Shown here in pieces: positions 44,282-53,864 of a DNA stretch of 64,000 bases. This stretch comes from Paenibacillus sp. MAHUQ-63 (GTDB taxonomy: Bacteria > Bacillota > Bacilli > Paenibacillales > NBRC-103111). Below the pieces are notes generated by a model. That model was not told the DNA's origin. It did not search any database and saw only the letters and a list, made by a program, of their open reading frames with translations. The DNA lies in contig NZ_JARADB010000004.1 in NCBI RefSeq assembly GCF_028765165.1, positions 1-64,000 of the forward strand. The letters run 5' to 3'. Within the stretch, counting starts at the first letter, position 1, and every line of letters begins with the position of its first letter. Made by a program: the position numbers and the translations under genes.

Positions 44282-45379
44282 ATGGGTAAAGCACGGTCCG
44301 CTCCTGATATCTGGATAATTATTCCCACCTTGCTGCTTTTGACGATTGGCATTATTATGGTGTACAGCGCGAGCAGCGTACTCGCGTTTCGCGAGTTCGG
44401 CGATTCGCTCTACTACTTGAAGCGGCAGTTGATATTCGCCGTTCTCGGCGTTGTCGCCATGTTTTTTACGATGAATGTGGATTATCTCGTTTTGAAAAAA
44501 TTCGCCAGAATTACGCTGATTGTGTGCTTCATCATGCTGGTCATCGTGCTGATTCCCGGCATCGGCGTCGTTCGCGGCGGCGCGCGCAGCTGGTTAGGGA
44601 TCGGCGCCTTCGGCATTCAGCCGTCGGAGTTCATGAAGATGGGTATGATTCTTTATTTGGCCAAACTGCTCTCCGAGCAGCAGTCCAAAATCACCCATTT
44701 TACGAAAGGGCTTTTGCCGCCTCTTGGCATTATGGGGCTGGCTTTCGGGCTTATTATGCTGCAGCCTGACCTGGGGACCGGCGCTGTGCTCGTCGGCGCA
44801 TCGCTGCTCATCATCTATACGTCGGGCGCAAGATTGCTTCATCTCTCTTATCTAGGTATGATAGGAGTTGCCGGTTTCGTAGGGTTGGTCATCGCCGCAC
44901 CTTACAGGCTTAAGCGGATCACCGCTTTCCTGGATCCTTGGCAGGATCCGCTGGGTGCAGGTTATCAATCTATTCAATCGCTTTATGCGATAGGACCGGG
45001 CGGTTTGGTAGGTTTGGGGTTGGGCATGAGCCGGCAGAAATACAGTTACTTGCCGGAGCCTCAGACGGATTTTATTTTTTCCATCATTGCCGAAGAACTT
45101 GGCTTCATAGGCGGTACGCTGGTGCTGCTTCTGTTTACGATTCTAGTTTGGCGCGGTATGCGGGCGGCGATCACGGCCCCGGATACGTTCGCGAGTTTGA
45201 TTGCTGTCGGCATCATCGGCATGATTGCCGTGCAGGTTATTATTAATATCGGCGTTGTCATCGGGATGTTCCCGGTTACCGGCATCACGCTGCCGTTCAT
45301 AAGCGCAGGGGGTTCATCGCTCACACTCATGCTGACCTCGGTCGGCATCCTGCTTAATATATCCCGTTATTCGAGGTGA
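44282..45379 (+). CDS. spoVE: SEDS-family peptidoglycan polymerase SpoVE (FtsW-like)
   Basis: About 365 residues from the ATG at 44282, six bases after GAGGTG; a GTG at 44273 would be closer to no site. Ten membrane helices; hallmarks are YSASSVLAF, a loop with RGGARSWLGIGAFGIQPSEFMK, the catalytic Asp region LQPDLGTGAVL and the end GITLPFISAGGSSL. SEDS proteins polymerise lipid II with a class B PBP partner. Length and position between murD and murG are those of SpoVE, which pairs with SpoVD in spore cortex synthesis. No separate ftsW is visible, so this copy could also serve division; the sequence cannot settle it. Confidence 0.92.
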   Translation: MGKARSAPDIWIIIPTLLLLTIGIIMVYSASSVLAFREFGDSLYYLKRQLIFAVLGVVAMFFTMNVDYLVLKKFARITLIVCFIMLVIVLIPGIGVVRGGARSWLGIGAFGIQPSEFMKMGMILYLAKLLSEQQSKITHFTKGLLPPLGIMGLAFGLIMLQPDLGTGAVLVGASLLIIYTSGARLLHLSYLGMIGVAGFVGLVIAAPYRLKRITAFLDPWQDPLGAGYQSIQSLYAIGPGGLVGLGLGMSRQKYSYLPEPQTDFIFSIIAEELGFIGGTLVLLLFTILVWRGMRAAITAPDTFASLIAVGIIGMIAVQVIINIGVVIGMFPVTGITLPFISAGGSSLTLMLTSVGILLNISRYSR

Positions 45380-45386
45380 CAGGGGA

Positions 45387-46457
45387 ATGAAAACGATTGT
45401 CTTCACCGGAGGAGGCTCCGCAGGACATGTGACACCCAACATCGCCCTCATGCAGAGGCTGAAGGAGCTGGGTTGGGAAATTAAATACATAGGTTCAGCT
45501 ACAGGCATCGAGAAAGACATCATCGGACATGAAGGGGTTCCGTTCTACGGGATTTCGTCCGGGAAGCTGCGTCGGTATTTTGATCTGAAAAATTTCAAGG
45601 ACCCTTTCAAAGTCATGAAAGGCGTGTATGAATCTTATAGATTGCTCCGCCGTTTGAAGCCCGCCATCGTCTTTTCGAAAGGCGGGTTCGTTTCCGTCCC
45701 GGTCGTTGTGGGCAGCCGCCTCAATAAAGTGCCGGTGATCATTCACGAATCCGATATGACGCCAGGCTTGGCTAACAAAATATCGATACCGCTGGCGACG
45801 AAGGTATGTGTGACGTTTCCGGAATCGCTGCAGCATGTCTCGAAAGATAAGGCGGTACTGACCGGCTTGCCGATCCGCGCGCATATCCGCAGCGGCAAAG
45901 CGTCTGCCGGCTACCAGCTGTGCGATTTCCACAAGCAGAAGCCGGTAATTTTAATTATGGGAGGCAGCTTAGGCTCCCAAGCGATTAACCAGGCGGTGAG
46001 AGCGAATCTTCCCCGCCTGCTGGAGCAGTTCCAGATCGTGCATTTGTGCGGCAAAGGCAATATTTCGGCGGAGCATGCCGGGCTGCGCGGTTATAAGCAA
46101 TTCGAGTACTTAAATGAAGAGCTGCCGGATGTGCTGGCGATGACCGAGCTGGTTATTTCACGCGCCGGCGCAACGTCGATTTATGAGTTTCTAGGTTTGG
46201 AGAAACCGATGCTGCTCATTCCGCTTTCCTTGCAAGCGAGCCGTGGCGATCAGATCCTGAATGCGAAGTCCTTTCAGAAAGCCGGATACGCCGATGTTCT
46301 GCAGGAAGAGGAATTAACACCTGAGACACTGCTGGCGCGCGTAGAGTCGCTATACGCCGACAGAGCGTCCTATAAGGCCGCCATGCAGGCGCGCAACGAC
46401 AGCGATGCCGTGGCAGCCATCGTGAAACTGATTGAATCCCATAGCTTATCAAGTTAG
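45387..46457 (+). CDS. murG: UDP-GlcNAc:lipid I transferase MurG
   Basis: 356 residues, GT-B fold. The donor loop GGGSAGHVTPN starts at residue 8, with KYIGSATGIEKDII and SKGGFVSVPVVVG in the N-terminal half and MGGSLGSQAIN, ELVISRAGATSIYEFLGL in the C-terminal half. It converts lipid I to lipid II on the inner membrane face. An AGGGG site precedes the ATG; the gene lies seven bases after spoVE. The version resembles the shorter Bacillus-type MurG that lacks the long hydrophobic patch, a detail from memory. Confidence 0.95.
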   Translation: MKTIVFTGGGSAGHVTPNIALMQRLKELGWEIKYIGSATGIEKDIIGHEGVPFYGISSGKLRRYFDLKNFKDPFKVMKGVYESYRLLRRLKPAIVFSKGGFVSVPVVVGSRLNKVPVIIHESDMTPGLANKISIPLATKVCVTFPESLQHVSKDKAVLTGLPIRAHIRSGKASAGYQLCDFHKQKPVILIMGGSLGSQAINQAVRANLPRLLEQFQIVHLCGKGNISAEHAGLRGYKQFEYLNEELPDVLAMTELVISRAGATSIYEFLGLEKPMLLIPLSLQASRGDQILNAKSFQKAGYADVLQEEELTPETLLARVESLYADRASYKAAMQARNDSDAVAAIVKLIESHSLSS

Positions 46458-46662
46458 ATTTTCGAAAGCGAATGGGCGATTGTCACACTCTATCCGATTT
46501 TACATAAACTATACTATAACCGTGACAGACACCTAAGGCTTGATACGGCACCGCTGAAAGAAGACCGGCCAACTTCAAACAGGGTCCGTATTTATGAAAT
46601 TATGGAACTTCAAACCGATGGCTCAATAATTTCGCCCTACGTTCTGTGAAGGAGGTTTTCCC
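46458..46662 (+). promoter_or_regulatory. Gap before murB with a weak promoter candidate
   Basis: The 205-base gap contains CATAAACT at 46503, one mismatch from the sigma-E -10 consensus CATACAmT, preceded at 14 bases by GTCACACT, a poor -35. It would allow murB-murA-divIB to be expressed separately in the mother cell. TATACT at 46510 lacks a -35. Nothing else structured was seen. Confidence 0.3.
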
Positions 46663-47568
46663 ATGCAGCAGTTAATATCCGACTTACAGGCAGCAAATAT
46701 TGGCGAGATTCGAACGAATGAACGACTGGCCCCTTACACGACTTGGAAAATCGGAGGTCCGGCCGATTGTCTTATCCTCCCTCATTCGAAAGAGCAGGTT
46801 GCAGCATGCATTCGCTTCCTGCATCAGCGCGGAGTGCCGTGGACGATTATCGGCCGAGGATCCAATCTGCTCGTCAGTGACAAAGGCATTCGTGGAGTCG
46901 TCATTAAGCTAGGCTCGGCGCTGGAGACTTTGCGCTTCGAAGGCGCGACCGTATATGCCGGCGGTTCCTATTCGTTCATCAAATTGTCCGTCTTAGCGGC
47001 CAAAGAAGGTTTAACCGGACTGGAGTTTGCTTCTGGCATTCCCGGTTCTGTGGGAGGCGCCGTTTACATGAACGCAGGGGCTCACGGGTCCGATGTGTCA
47101 CGCATACTCAAGCAGGCTGAAGTCATCCTGGACACAGGGGAATTGGTCACCATGCAGGTGGAGGATTTGCAGTATGCTTATCGGCATTCCATTTTGCATA
47201 CATTACCCGGCATTGTAACGGAAGCTGTCTTTGAACTGCAGGTCGGAGAACGCAAAGAAATTGCGGGCGCCATGGCGGCGTACCGGGATCGGCGTCTCCG
47301 CACGCAGCCGCTGCAATTAGCTTGTGCCGGCAGTGTATTCCGCAACCCCGCAGGGGGATTCGCAGCAAAGCTCATCGAAGATGCCGGCCTGAAAGGCAAA
47401 CGTGTCGGTGGAGCGGAAATTTCTACGCTGCACGCCAATTTCATTGTCAATACCGGAGATGCTAAAGCCGAGGACGTTCTCACTCTCATAACCGAAGTAC
47501 AGCAGATCGTACAATCGAAGTACGGCATATCGCTCGTACCTGAAGTGCTGGTGATGGGTGAGAGGTAA
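46663..47568 (+). CDS. murB: UDP-N-acetylenolpyruvoylglucosamine reductase
   Basis: 301 residues, type IIa-like short form. FAD-binding motifs YTTWKIGGPADCLILP, IIGRGSNLLVSDKGIRG and LEFASGIPGSVGGAVYMNAGAHG are clear. The proton-donor Ser lies in CAGSVFRNPAGGFAAKLIEDAG and the last motif is HANFIVNTGDAKAEDV. It reduces enolpyruvyl-UDP-GlcNAc to UDP-MurNAc, directly after MurA, whose gene follows 15 bases later. AAGGAGG precedes the ATG. Confidence 0.97.
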   Translation: MQQLISDLQAANIGEIRTNERLAPYTTWKIGGPADCLILPHSKEQVAACIRFLHQRGVPWTIIGRGSNLLVSDKGIRGVVIKLGSALETLRFEGATVYAGGSYSFIKLSVLAAKEGLTGLEFASGIPGSVGGAVYMNAGAHGSDVSRILKQAEVILDTGELVTMQVEDLQYAYRHSILHTLPGIVTEAVFELQVGERKEIAGAMAAYRDRRLRTQPLQLACAGSVFRNPAGGFAAKLIEDAGLKGKRVGGAEISTLHANFIVNTGDAKAEDVLTLITEVQQIVQSKYGISLVPEVLVMGER

Positions 47569-47583
47569 ATCGGAGGTGGAACT

Positions 47584-48852
47584 TTGGAGAAGCTCGTTAT
47601 CGAAGGTGGAAGACCTCTCACGGGAGCCATCCAGATACACGGCGCGAAAAACGCCGCATTACCAATCTTAGCAGCATGCATCCTAGCTAGCGGCACTCAT
47701 ACTCTGCACAACGTTCCGAACTTGCTGGATATCGACACGATGATGCGTATTTTGCGCGCACTGGGCTGTCGTGCCGAACAGCAGGAGGATACGGTATCCG
47801 TTACAACATCCACAGCACATTCCTCACATATTCCGGAAGAATTGATGGGTCAGATGCGATCTTCCATCTTTCTGATGGGTCCGCTGCTCGCCAGATTCGG
47901 CAGTGTCACGGTGTATCAGCCCGGCGGCTGCGCGATCGGCGAACGTAAAATCGATTTGCACCTGAAGGGCTTGCAAGCGCTCGGTGCCAGCATCGAAGAA
48001 TTCGCGAACAAAATTGTTTGCACGGCCGACTCCTTGCATGGGGCAGAAATCGTCCTCGATTTCCCCAGTGTCGGAGCTACGGAAAATATTATGATGGCCG
48101 CTGTTAGGGCGGAAGGCATCACAACGATTTATAATGCGGCAAGGGAGCCGGAAATACAGGATTTGCAAAATTTCCTGAATGCAATGGGCGCCGACATTAT
48201 CGGAGCCGGGACGGACACCATCACGATTCGCGGTGTAACGTCACTAACGCCTTGCGAATACCGGATCATCCCGGACCGCATCGTTGCCGGTACCTTCTTG
48301 GTTGCCGCAGCCGCAACCAAAGGGAACATCACCCTGGAGAAGGTCAATCCCGCTCATTTGACATCGGTAATTCATGTCCTTAAGCGCGCAGGTGTTCAAA
48401 TCGTCACTGACGATGATATAATACATGTAAGCTGTCCGACGAGGCCGAAAGCCGTTGAACGCATCGTCACCTCACCGCATCCTTCGTTTCCTACGGATCT
48501 GCAATCGCAAGTTATGGTGCTGCTCTCTCTAGCAGACGGCATGAGCGTAATGAAAGAAACGATATTCGAAGGTAGATTCAAACACGTAGATGAACTGTCC
48601 CGCATGGGTGCAGATATCCGTGTGGATATGAGTTCAGCCTTTATCCGCGGCGTTCCTAGGCTGTATGGAGCGACTGTGGAGGCTACCGACTTGCGTGCTG
48701 GCGCGGCACTCGTTATCGCCGGTCTGGCTGCGCATGGCACGACGATTGTTGAGCAAATTCACCATATTGATAGAGGCTATGATAGAATAGAACAAATGCT
48801 TTCCAGGTTGGGAGCCTCCGTGCATCGCCAATCACCGGTCCCGAGTGAATAA
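47584..48852 (+). CDS. murA: UDP-GlcNAc 1-carboxyvinyltransferase MurA
   Basis: 422 residues from a TTG after GGAGGTGG. Lys22-Asn23 of GAKNAALP and the catalytic Cys at 116 in PGGCAIGERK are present, so the enzyme should be fosfomycin-sensitive. The C-terminal PSFPTDLQSQVM and DLRAGAALVIAGL are typical. It makes the first committed step of peptidoglycan synthesis. Many Firmicutes have two copies; the one inside dcw here is not placed there in B. subtilis. Confidence 0.97.
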   Translation: MEKLVIEGGRPLTGAIQIHGAKNAALPILAACILASGTHTLHNVPNLLDIDTMMRILRALGCRAEQQEDTVSVTTSTAHSSHIPEELMGQMRSSIFLMGPLLARFGSVTVYQPGGCAIGERKIDLHLKGLQALGASIEEFANKIVCTADSLHGAEIVLDFPSVGATENIMMAAVRAEGITTIYNAAREPEIQDLQNFLNAMGADIIGAGTDTITIRGVTSLTPCEYRIIPDRIVAGTFLVAAAATKGNITLEKVNPAHLTSVIHVLKRAGVQIVTDDDIIHVSCPTRPKAVERIVTSPHPSFPTDLQSQVMVLLSLADGMSVMKETIFEGRFKHVDELSRMGADIRVDMSSAFIRGVPRLYGATVEATDLRAGAALVIAGLAAHGTTIVEQIHHIDRGYDRIEQMLSRLGASVHRQSPVPSE

Positions 48853-48988
48853 GAGGAACATTTGAATGATTTCCGCGCATCCCTTCCTGGCAGCAGGCGG
48901 GGATTCACGGTTTTCATCGATGTTCGGAAACAGGGCCATAGATATGTAGATATGATCCTCCATACGAAACTATTAGGTGGTGCCCATC

Positions 48989-49858
48989 TTGTCAGAAGAC
49001 CGCAATGTGCCCGCTCTGCCGCCTGTACCCAAGCCACGAGCGCGTACCAATCGGAAACTGCTCATTTTTTTGTTCATTTTTTTCATCATCATTTTGTTCA
49101 TTCTCTTCTTTCAATCGTCGCTGAGCCGAATTAGTGCGATCGAGGTTGAAGGAAATGAGCTTATGGCTGCCGAAACTATTGGACAAGCCAGTCAGATCGC
49201 GGTCGGAGACCGTTTCTTCGCCGTCTCGTCGGGAACGATCGAATCGCGGATCACTTCCCTGCCGATGATCAAAACGGCATCCGTGAAGAAGCACTTTCCC
49301 GGCGTCATCCATATAACCGTGGAGGAGTTTCCGAAGGTCGCGTTTCAATTGGGCGCAAACGGCACGAAGCAAGCCGTGCTCGCAGACGGGGCAATCGTCG
49401 AACTGCCTGCAGGCAGCAGCGTTCCGCTGGATATGCCGATCCTGACCGGGTGGACGGACGGGGACCCGAACAAGGCCGCGCTTTGTAAAGTGCTAAGCGA
49501 AATTCCGGAAAGCGCACTCTCGGATATTTCCGAGATCAAGCCGGATCCTTCCGAGCCGTATCCTGACAAAATCAAACTGTACACAAGATCCCAGTTTGAG
49601 GTGTATACAACCATTGCCTATTTGCCCGAGAAAATTGACAATCTCCCGGCATATATAGCAAGCTTACATGAAGACCATATTACCAGCGGAGTGATCACCA
49701 TGCTGGAAGTTGAATACCATGCTCCATTCGAACCGAATGAACAGCCCCGGAGCGATTCGGGCAGTACGTCCGGTGCTAAATCCGGAAGCGGTCAGCCAAG
49801 CCCTACCCCCGATGCTAACAAAGATTCTGGCAAATCCGCCACGAAGCCGTCGCAGTAG
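48989..49858 (+). CDS. divIB: Cell division protein DivIB (FtsQ)
   Basis: About 289 residues from a TTG eight bases after AGGTGG; a GTG at 48977 lies on the ribosome site itself. The layout is a basic, Pro-rich cytosolic N-terminus, one membrane helix (about 24-46), a POTRA domain beginning ISAIEVEGNELMAAETIG, the beta domain, and a disordered Ser/Gly/Lys-rich tail. The helix-flanking and POTRA features fit DivIB, which stabilises FtsL and DivIC at the septum. The ylxW-ylxX-sbp genes that separate divIB from ftsA in B. subtilis are absent. Confidence 0.92.
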   Translation: MSEDRNVPALPPVPKPRARTNRKLLIFLFIFFIIILFILFFQSSLSRISAIEVEGNELMAAETIGQASQIAVGDRFFAVSSGTIESRITSLPMIKTASVKKHFPGVIHITVEEFPKVAFQLGANGTKQAVLADGAIVELPAGSSVPLDMPILTGWTDGDPNKAALCKVLSEIPESALSDISEIKPDPSEPYPDKIKLYTRSQFEVYTTIAYLPEKIDNLPAYIASLHEDHITSGVITMLEVEYHAPFEPNEQPRSDSGSTSGAKSGSGQPSPTPDANKDSGKSATKPSQ

Positions 49859-50202
49859 CCGGCACAAAGCCGAAGCCGAAATTGACCGCTCAAGGGCCAT
49901 AAGAGGAAACACCGCGTCATGACTCGCAAAAAAACGCTTTAATGGGCTACTCAAGCATGAAAATTAATGTTAAAATTAGTTTTATGGTTAAATAGAAACC
50001 TATTAACCTGGCAATTTGGAGAATGATTTACTAGACGCGTTTTACCCCAATTCTATCGAAAATGGAATGTTGAAAAAAACGACTTGATGTCCAGCAAAAA
50101 AAATGTAGAAAAAAGAGGGAATATGGCGGTTGTGTGGAATACGTATTTATGTAATTGTCATGAAATCACTTTATTATCCAAGTTATAGGAGGTGCCAGGG
50201 GC
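49859..50202 (+). promoter_or_regulatory. AT-rich ftsA promoter region with a sigma-H-type promoter
   Basis: In this 344-base gap, AGAGGGAAT (50114-50122) matches the sigma-H -35 RnAGGAwWW except for one base, and GTGGAAT (50134-50140) matches -10 RnnGAAT in full. They are 11 bases apart, the preferred distance. B. subtilis ftsAZ is also driven by a sigma-H promoter at sporulation onset. A TTGACC at 49882 and a TAAAAT at 49971 are weak sigma-A elements. No gene was seen. Confidence 0.65.
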
Positions 50203-51459
50203 TTGAGCAACAATGACATCATTGTTAGTTTAGACATCGGTACATCCAAGGTTCGTGCTATTATTGGGGAAGTTGTTAACGGAACCATTAATATAATAGG
50301 TGTGGGATCTGCCGAGTCAGAGGGTATTCGTAAAGGCGCTATCGTTGACATCGATCAAACTGTGAACTCCATCCGCAGTGCCGTTGATCATGCTGAACGT
50401 ATGGTAGGCGTACAAATTTCCGAGGTTTATGTTGGAATTTCAGGAAATCATATTGCTCTGCAATCCAGTCACGGTGTCGTCGCGGTCTCTAATGAAGACC
50501 GGGAGATTGGAGAAGAGGATATCGATCGTGTCATTCAAGCGGCAAGAGTCATCGCATTACCTCCCGAACGTGAAATTATTGGTGTCGTACCGAAGCAGTA
50601 CTTAGTAGATGGTCAAGAGGGCATTAACGATCCTCGCGGCATGATCGGCGTTCGCTTGGAAGTCGAAGCGACGATTATCACGGGCGCGAAGACGGGGATA
50701 CATAATTTAATCCGTGTTGTGGAAAAATCCGAACTGAAGGTCGCAGGTCTCATCTTGATGTCGCTTGCATCCGGACAGCTGGCCTTATCCAAGGATGAGA
50801 AATCGGTTGGAACGGTTCTCGTTGATATCGGTGCAGGTTCGGCGACTATTGCTGTGTTTGAGCAAGGCAATCTGGCAGCTACGTCGACGATCCAAATCGG
50901 CGGCGAATATATCTCCAACGATATCTCGATCGGTCTTCGGACACAGCTTGAGATCGCAGAGAAAATCAAGCTGAAGTACGGCTGTGCTTCCGTAGACGAC
51001 TCCGCTCCCGATCAAGTGTTCAAAGTAACGAGAATGGGCAGCAACGTGGAGAAAGAGTTTTCGCAAGTTGATCTGGCGAATATCATTGAACCCCGTGTGG
51101 AAGAAATTTTCCAACTGATTCGTGCCGAGGTGCACCGACTGGGCTATGGCGATCTTGCCGGCGGTTATGTGCTGACAGGCGGTACCGTCTGTATGCCTGG
51201 CATCCTTCCGATTGCGCAGGCGCAGTTGGCCACATCCGTTCGTATTGCCGTCCCTGATTTCATCGGTGTGCGTGACCCGTCTTACACAAGCGGCGTCGGC
51301 ATCATACAGTTCGTATCCAAATATATGAAGAACCGGAATTCTGGCATCTCCAAGAAAGTAGTGGCGAAGACGGCTGCTGCAGCAACAAAAAAATCCTCCG
51401 ATAGTTCAAAACCAGGTTTTATCGAACGTGTCAAAAGTTTTTTCAGTGAATTTATATAG
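50203..51459 (+). CDS. ftsA: Cell division protein FtsA
   Basis: 418 residues from a TTG with TAGGAGGTG upstream. The actin-like ATPase core is clear: SLDIGTSKVRAIIGE at the phosphate-1 loop, VLVDIGAGSATIAVFEQG at phosphate-2 and GYVLTGGTVCMPGI at the adenosine motif. The 1C domain lies between the first two. The C-terminus is a basic linker ending in the amphipathic membrane-targeting helix IERVKSFFSEFI. It tethers FtsZ filaments to the membrane. The ftsZ gene follows after 30 bases. Confidence 0.97.
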   Translation: MSNNDIIVSLDIGTSKVRAIIGEVVNGTINIIGVGSAESEGIRKGAIVDIDQTVNSIRSAVDHAERMVGVQISEVYVGISGNHIALQSSHGVVAVSNEDREIGEEDIDRVIQAARVIALPPEREIIGVVPKQYLVDGQEGINDPRGMIGVRLEVEATIITGAKTGIHNLIRVVEKSELKVAGLILMSLASGQLALSKDEKSVGTVLVDIGAGSATIAVFEQGNLAATSTIQIGGEYISNDISIGLRTQLEIAEKIKLKYGCASVDDSAPDQVFKVTRMGSNVEKEFSQVDLANIIEPRVEEIFQLIRAEVHRLGYGDLAGGYVLTGGTVCMPGILPIAQAQLATSVRIAVPDFIGVRDPSYTSGVGIIQFVSKYMKNRNSGISKKVVAKTAAAATKKSSDSSKPGFIERVKSFFSEFI

Positions 51460-51489
51460 TGAATGCAAAGTTAGGGGGATATGACTCAC

Positions 51490-52623
51490 ATGTTTGAATT
51501 TGATATGGATTTGGACCAGTTGGCTCAAATAAAAGTCATCGGTGTAGGTGGCGGCGGTAGTAATGCGGTTAACCGTATGATCGAGAACGGCGTCAAAGGC
51601 GTTGAGTTTATTACGGTGAACACGGATGCGCAAGCGCTGCATCTGGCGAAATCCGAGCATAAATTGCAAATCGGGGACAAGCTTACGCGCGGTCTTGGCG
51701 CAGGCGCTAACCCGGACGTCGGGAAGAAAGCGGCAGAAGAGTCAAGGGAGATGATTCTGAACACGCTTCGCGGCGCAGATATGGTATTCGTTACAGCCGG
51801 TATGGGCGGCGGTACGGGAACAGGGGCGGCTCCGGTCATTGCGGAAATCGCCAAAGAAGTAGGCGCGCTAACGGTAGGCGTCGTGACGCGTCCGTTCACG
51901 TTCGAAGGCCGCAAGCGTTCCTTGCAAGCTGAGCAAGGGATTGCGGCGCTGAAAGAGAAAGTAGATACGCTCATTATCATTCCTAACGACCGATTATTGG
52001 AAATCGTAGATAAGAAGACGCCTATGCTTGAAGCATTCCGTGAAGCGGATAACGTGCTTCGTCAAGGCGTACAAGGGATCTCCGACTTGATCGCAGTTCC
52101 TGGTCTCATTAACCTGGACTTCGCCGATGTCAAAACGATCATGACGGAACGCGGCTCCGCGCTTATGGGCATCGGGGTAGCGACCGGCGAGAACCGTGCC
52201 GCAGAAGCAGCGAAGAAGGCGATTTCCTCACCGCTCTTGGAAACGTCGATTGAAGGAGCGCGCGGGGTTCTGATGAACATTACCGGCGGTGTGAACCTTA
52301 GCCTCTATGAGGTTAACGAAGCGGCAGATATTGTTGCCTCCGCTTCCGATATAGAGGTGAACATGATCTTCGGTGCGGTGATCGATGAGAAGCTCAAAGA
52401 CGAGATTCTTGTAACGGTTATTGCAACGGGATTTGAACATAAAGCGATGCCGATGAATCAGCAGACGAGACGTCCGATCTCAGGACAACCAGAGCAGCCG
52501 TCAACCCAGCAGACTTCGGACAACCGCTTGAACAATCTCAAACCTTTCGGTTCTACACCATCGAACGACCAATTGGATATTCCGACGTTCCTGCGCAACC
52601 GCGGACGGAATAACGACAAATAA
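51490..52623 (+). CDS. ftsZ: Cell division protein FtsZ
   Basis: 377 residues from the ATG at 51490, 11 bases after GGGGG; an ATG at 51481 lies only two bases from that site. The tubulin signature GGGTGTG is at 106-112, with the T1 loop [13 protein letters not shown] and the T7 loop [12 protein letters not shown] variable Gln/Pro-rich linker leads to the conserved C-terminal peptide [15 protein letters not shown] that binds FtsA and SepF. GTP-driven polymerisation forms the division ring. Followed by a strong terminator that ends the dcw operon. Confidence 0.98.
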   Translation: MFEFDMDLDQLAQIKVIGVGGGGSNAVNRMIENGVKGVEFITVNTDAQALHLAKSEHKLQIGDKLTRGLGAGANPDVGKKAAEESREMILNTLRGADMVFVTAGMGGGTGTGAAPVIAEIAKEVGALTVGVVTRPFTFEGRKRSLQAEQGIAALKEKVDTLIIIPNDRLLEIVDKKTPMLEAFREADNVLRQGVQGISDLIAVPGLINLDFADVKTIMTERGSALMGIGVATGENRAAEAAKKAISSPLLETSIEGARGVLMNITGGVNLSLYEVNEAADIVASASDIEVNMIFGAVIDEKLKDEILVTVIATGFEHKAMPMNQQTRRPISGQPEQPSTQQTSDNRLNNLKPFGSTPSNDQLDIPTFLRNRGRNNDK

Positions 52624-52644
52624 TTACATCAAATATGTAAAGAG

Positions 52645-52682
52645 ACCGAAGCCCTACAGATCGTAGTGGCTTCGGTTTTTTG
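52645..52682 (+). terminator. Terminator after ftsZ
   Basis: ACCGAAGCC pairs with GGCTTCGGT, with an inner CTAC/GTAG, followed by TTTTTT. Confidence 0.92.
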
Positions 52683-52756
52683 CTATTTCTAGGGCTTTTC
52701 TAGCGAACCGGATGCCGCGTCAACTGACAAAAAAAGTAGTAGCCTATCAGCACATT

Positions 52757-52789
52757 TAGACAGACTTTGAAATAGGTTTGCCCTATACT
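52757..52789 (+). promoter_or_regulatory. spoIIG promoter candidate
   Basis: TAGACA (52757) and TATACT (52784-52789) are 21 bases apart; the B. subtilis spoIIG promoter is a Spo0A-activated sigma-A promoter with an unusually long spacer. TGACAAA (52725, a TGnCrAA box) and TTCGTCA (52808, reverse TGACGAA) are Spo0A-box-like. Confidence 0.45.
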
Positions 52790-52857
52790 GATTTAGAACC
52801 TTAAAGTTTCGTCAGGAAAATGGTTGAAATAGCATCTGTCATGGAGGTGAGGACATT

Positions 52858-53781
52858 GTGATCGTTTACGCGGATCTCATTTTCCTGCTGAACTTTCTGA
52901 TCGATGCGGCCATGTTGATCGTGACGGCCAAAACGCGGAAAATCTCGTTCAAGTGGTGGAGAATCGCAGGTTCGTCGTTCTTAGGAGCCTCCTATGTAGT
53001 CATTATGTTCCTGCCGGTGCCGGCGTTCTTATTTACATTTTCTGTGAAATGTATATTTTGCATAGCGATGATTATGACAGCTTTTGGGTTCGGTTCTTTA
53101 CAAAATTTAATAAGAAACGTCGGAACGTTCCTGTTAGTCAATTTCGCTGTGGCCGGCGGCATGTTCGGCATCCATTATGTCGCAGCCTCTTCATCCGACG
53201 TGATGAAGGGAATTGTCTTCACATCATCCGGTGTTCCGATGTTTCAGCTGCAAATCGGCAGCGTACTATTTGTCCTGATGCTGCTGCTTCCTTTGCTGTG
53301 GTGGTTTAGAACCGTCCTGCAAAGCACGAAGCAGCGTGAGGTGCTGACTACGTTCGTAGCGGAGGTAACGATACACGTAGGGGATTACACGGCGACTTGC
53401 AAAGGGTTGATTGATACAGGCAACCAACTGTATGACCCGTTGACGCGTACCCCAGTCATGGTGATGGAGGTCTCGGAATGGGGCGATGTCTTGCCAGTAG
53501 AATGGCTGCAGAGGATCCGGTCGGCAGATGTTGACCAGATCATAAGTGGTTTGGGTGTGGAGGAGTTCGTATGGCAGGACCGATTGCGTCTTGTGCCTTA
53601 CCGGGGCGTTAACCGGAACACCCAATTCATGCTGGCCATTAAACCGGATAAGGTGGTGATCACCCATAATCATACGCAGATTGAAGCGTCAAAAGTACTC
53701 ATTGGACTCGACGGAGGAAAGCTATGCAGCGACGGATCGTATCAAGCGATCATTCACCCAGCCTTACTATCAGCCGGTTAG
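52858..53781 (+). CDS. spoIIGA: Sigma-E processing aspartic protease SpoIIGA
   Basis: 307 residues from a GTG after GGAGGTGAGG. Five membrane helices fill residues 1-150 (for instance YADLIFLLNFLIDAAMLI at the start). The cytosolic C-terminal half is a retropepsin-like domain with the catalytic D186-T-G in LIDTGNQLYDP and a later FLAP-like VVMEVSEW region. SpoIIGA cuts the pro-sequence of sigma-E in the mother cell after a signal from SpoIIR. The target gene, sigE, follows in the same operon, as in all Bacillales. Confidence 0.96.
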   Translation: MIVYADLIFLLNFLIDAAMLIVTAKTRKISFKWWRIAGSSFLGASYVVIMFLPVPAFLFTFSVKCIFCIAMIMTAFGFGSLQNLIRNVGTFLLVNFAVAGGMFGIHYVAASSSDVMKGIVFTSSGVPMFQLQIGSVLFVLMLLLPLLWWFRTVLQSTKQREVLTTFVAEVTIHVGDYTATCKGLIDTGNQLYDPLTRTPVMVMEVSEWGDVLPVEWLQRIRSADVDQIISGLGVEEFVWQDRLRLVPYRGVNRNTQFMLAIKPDKVVITHNHTQIEASKVLIGLDGGKLCSDGSYQAIIHPALLSAG

Positions 53782-53864
53782 TAGATGAGCCATATGCCTT
53801 CTGCAACACAGCAAAGCTAACGAAACCAGCTTTGCCAATGCAAAACTCTTAGGAGGAAACTAAC

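Noticed and set aside
48862-49134. Open frame overlapping the start of divIB
   Set aside because: It lies in another frame over the DivIB membrane helix region, has no ribosome site and encodes a His/Phe-rich peptide without features.
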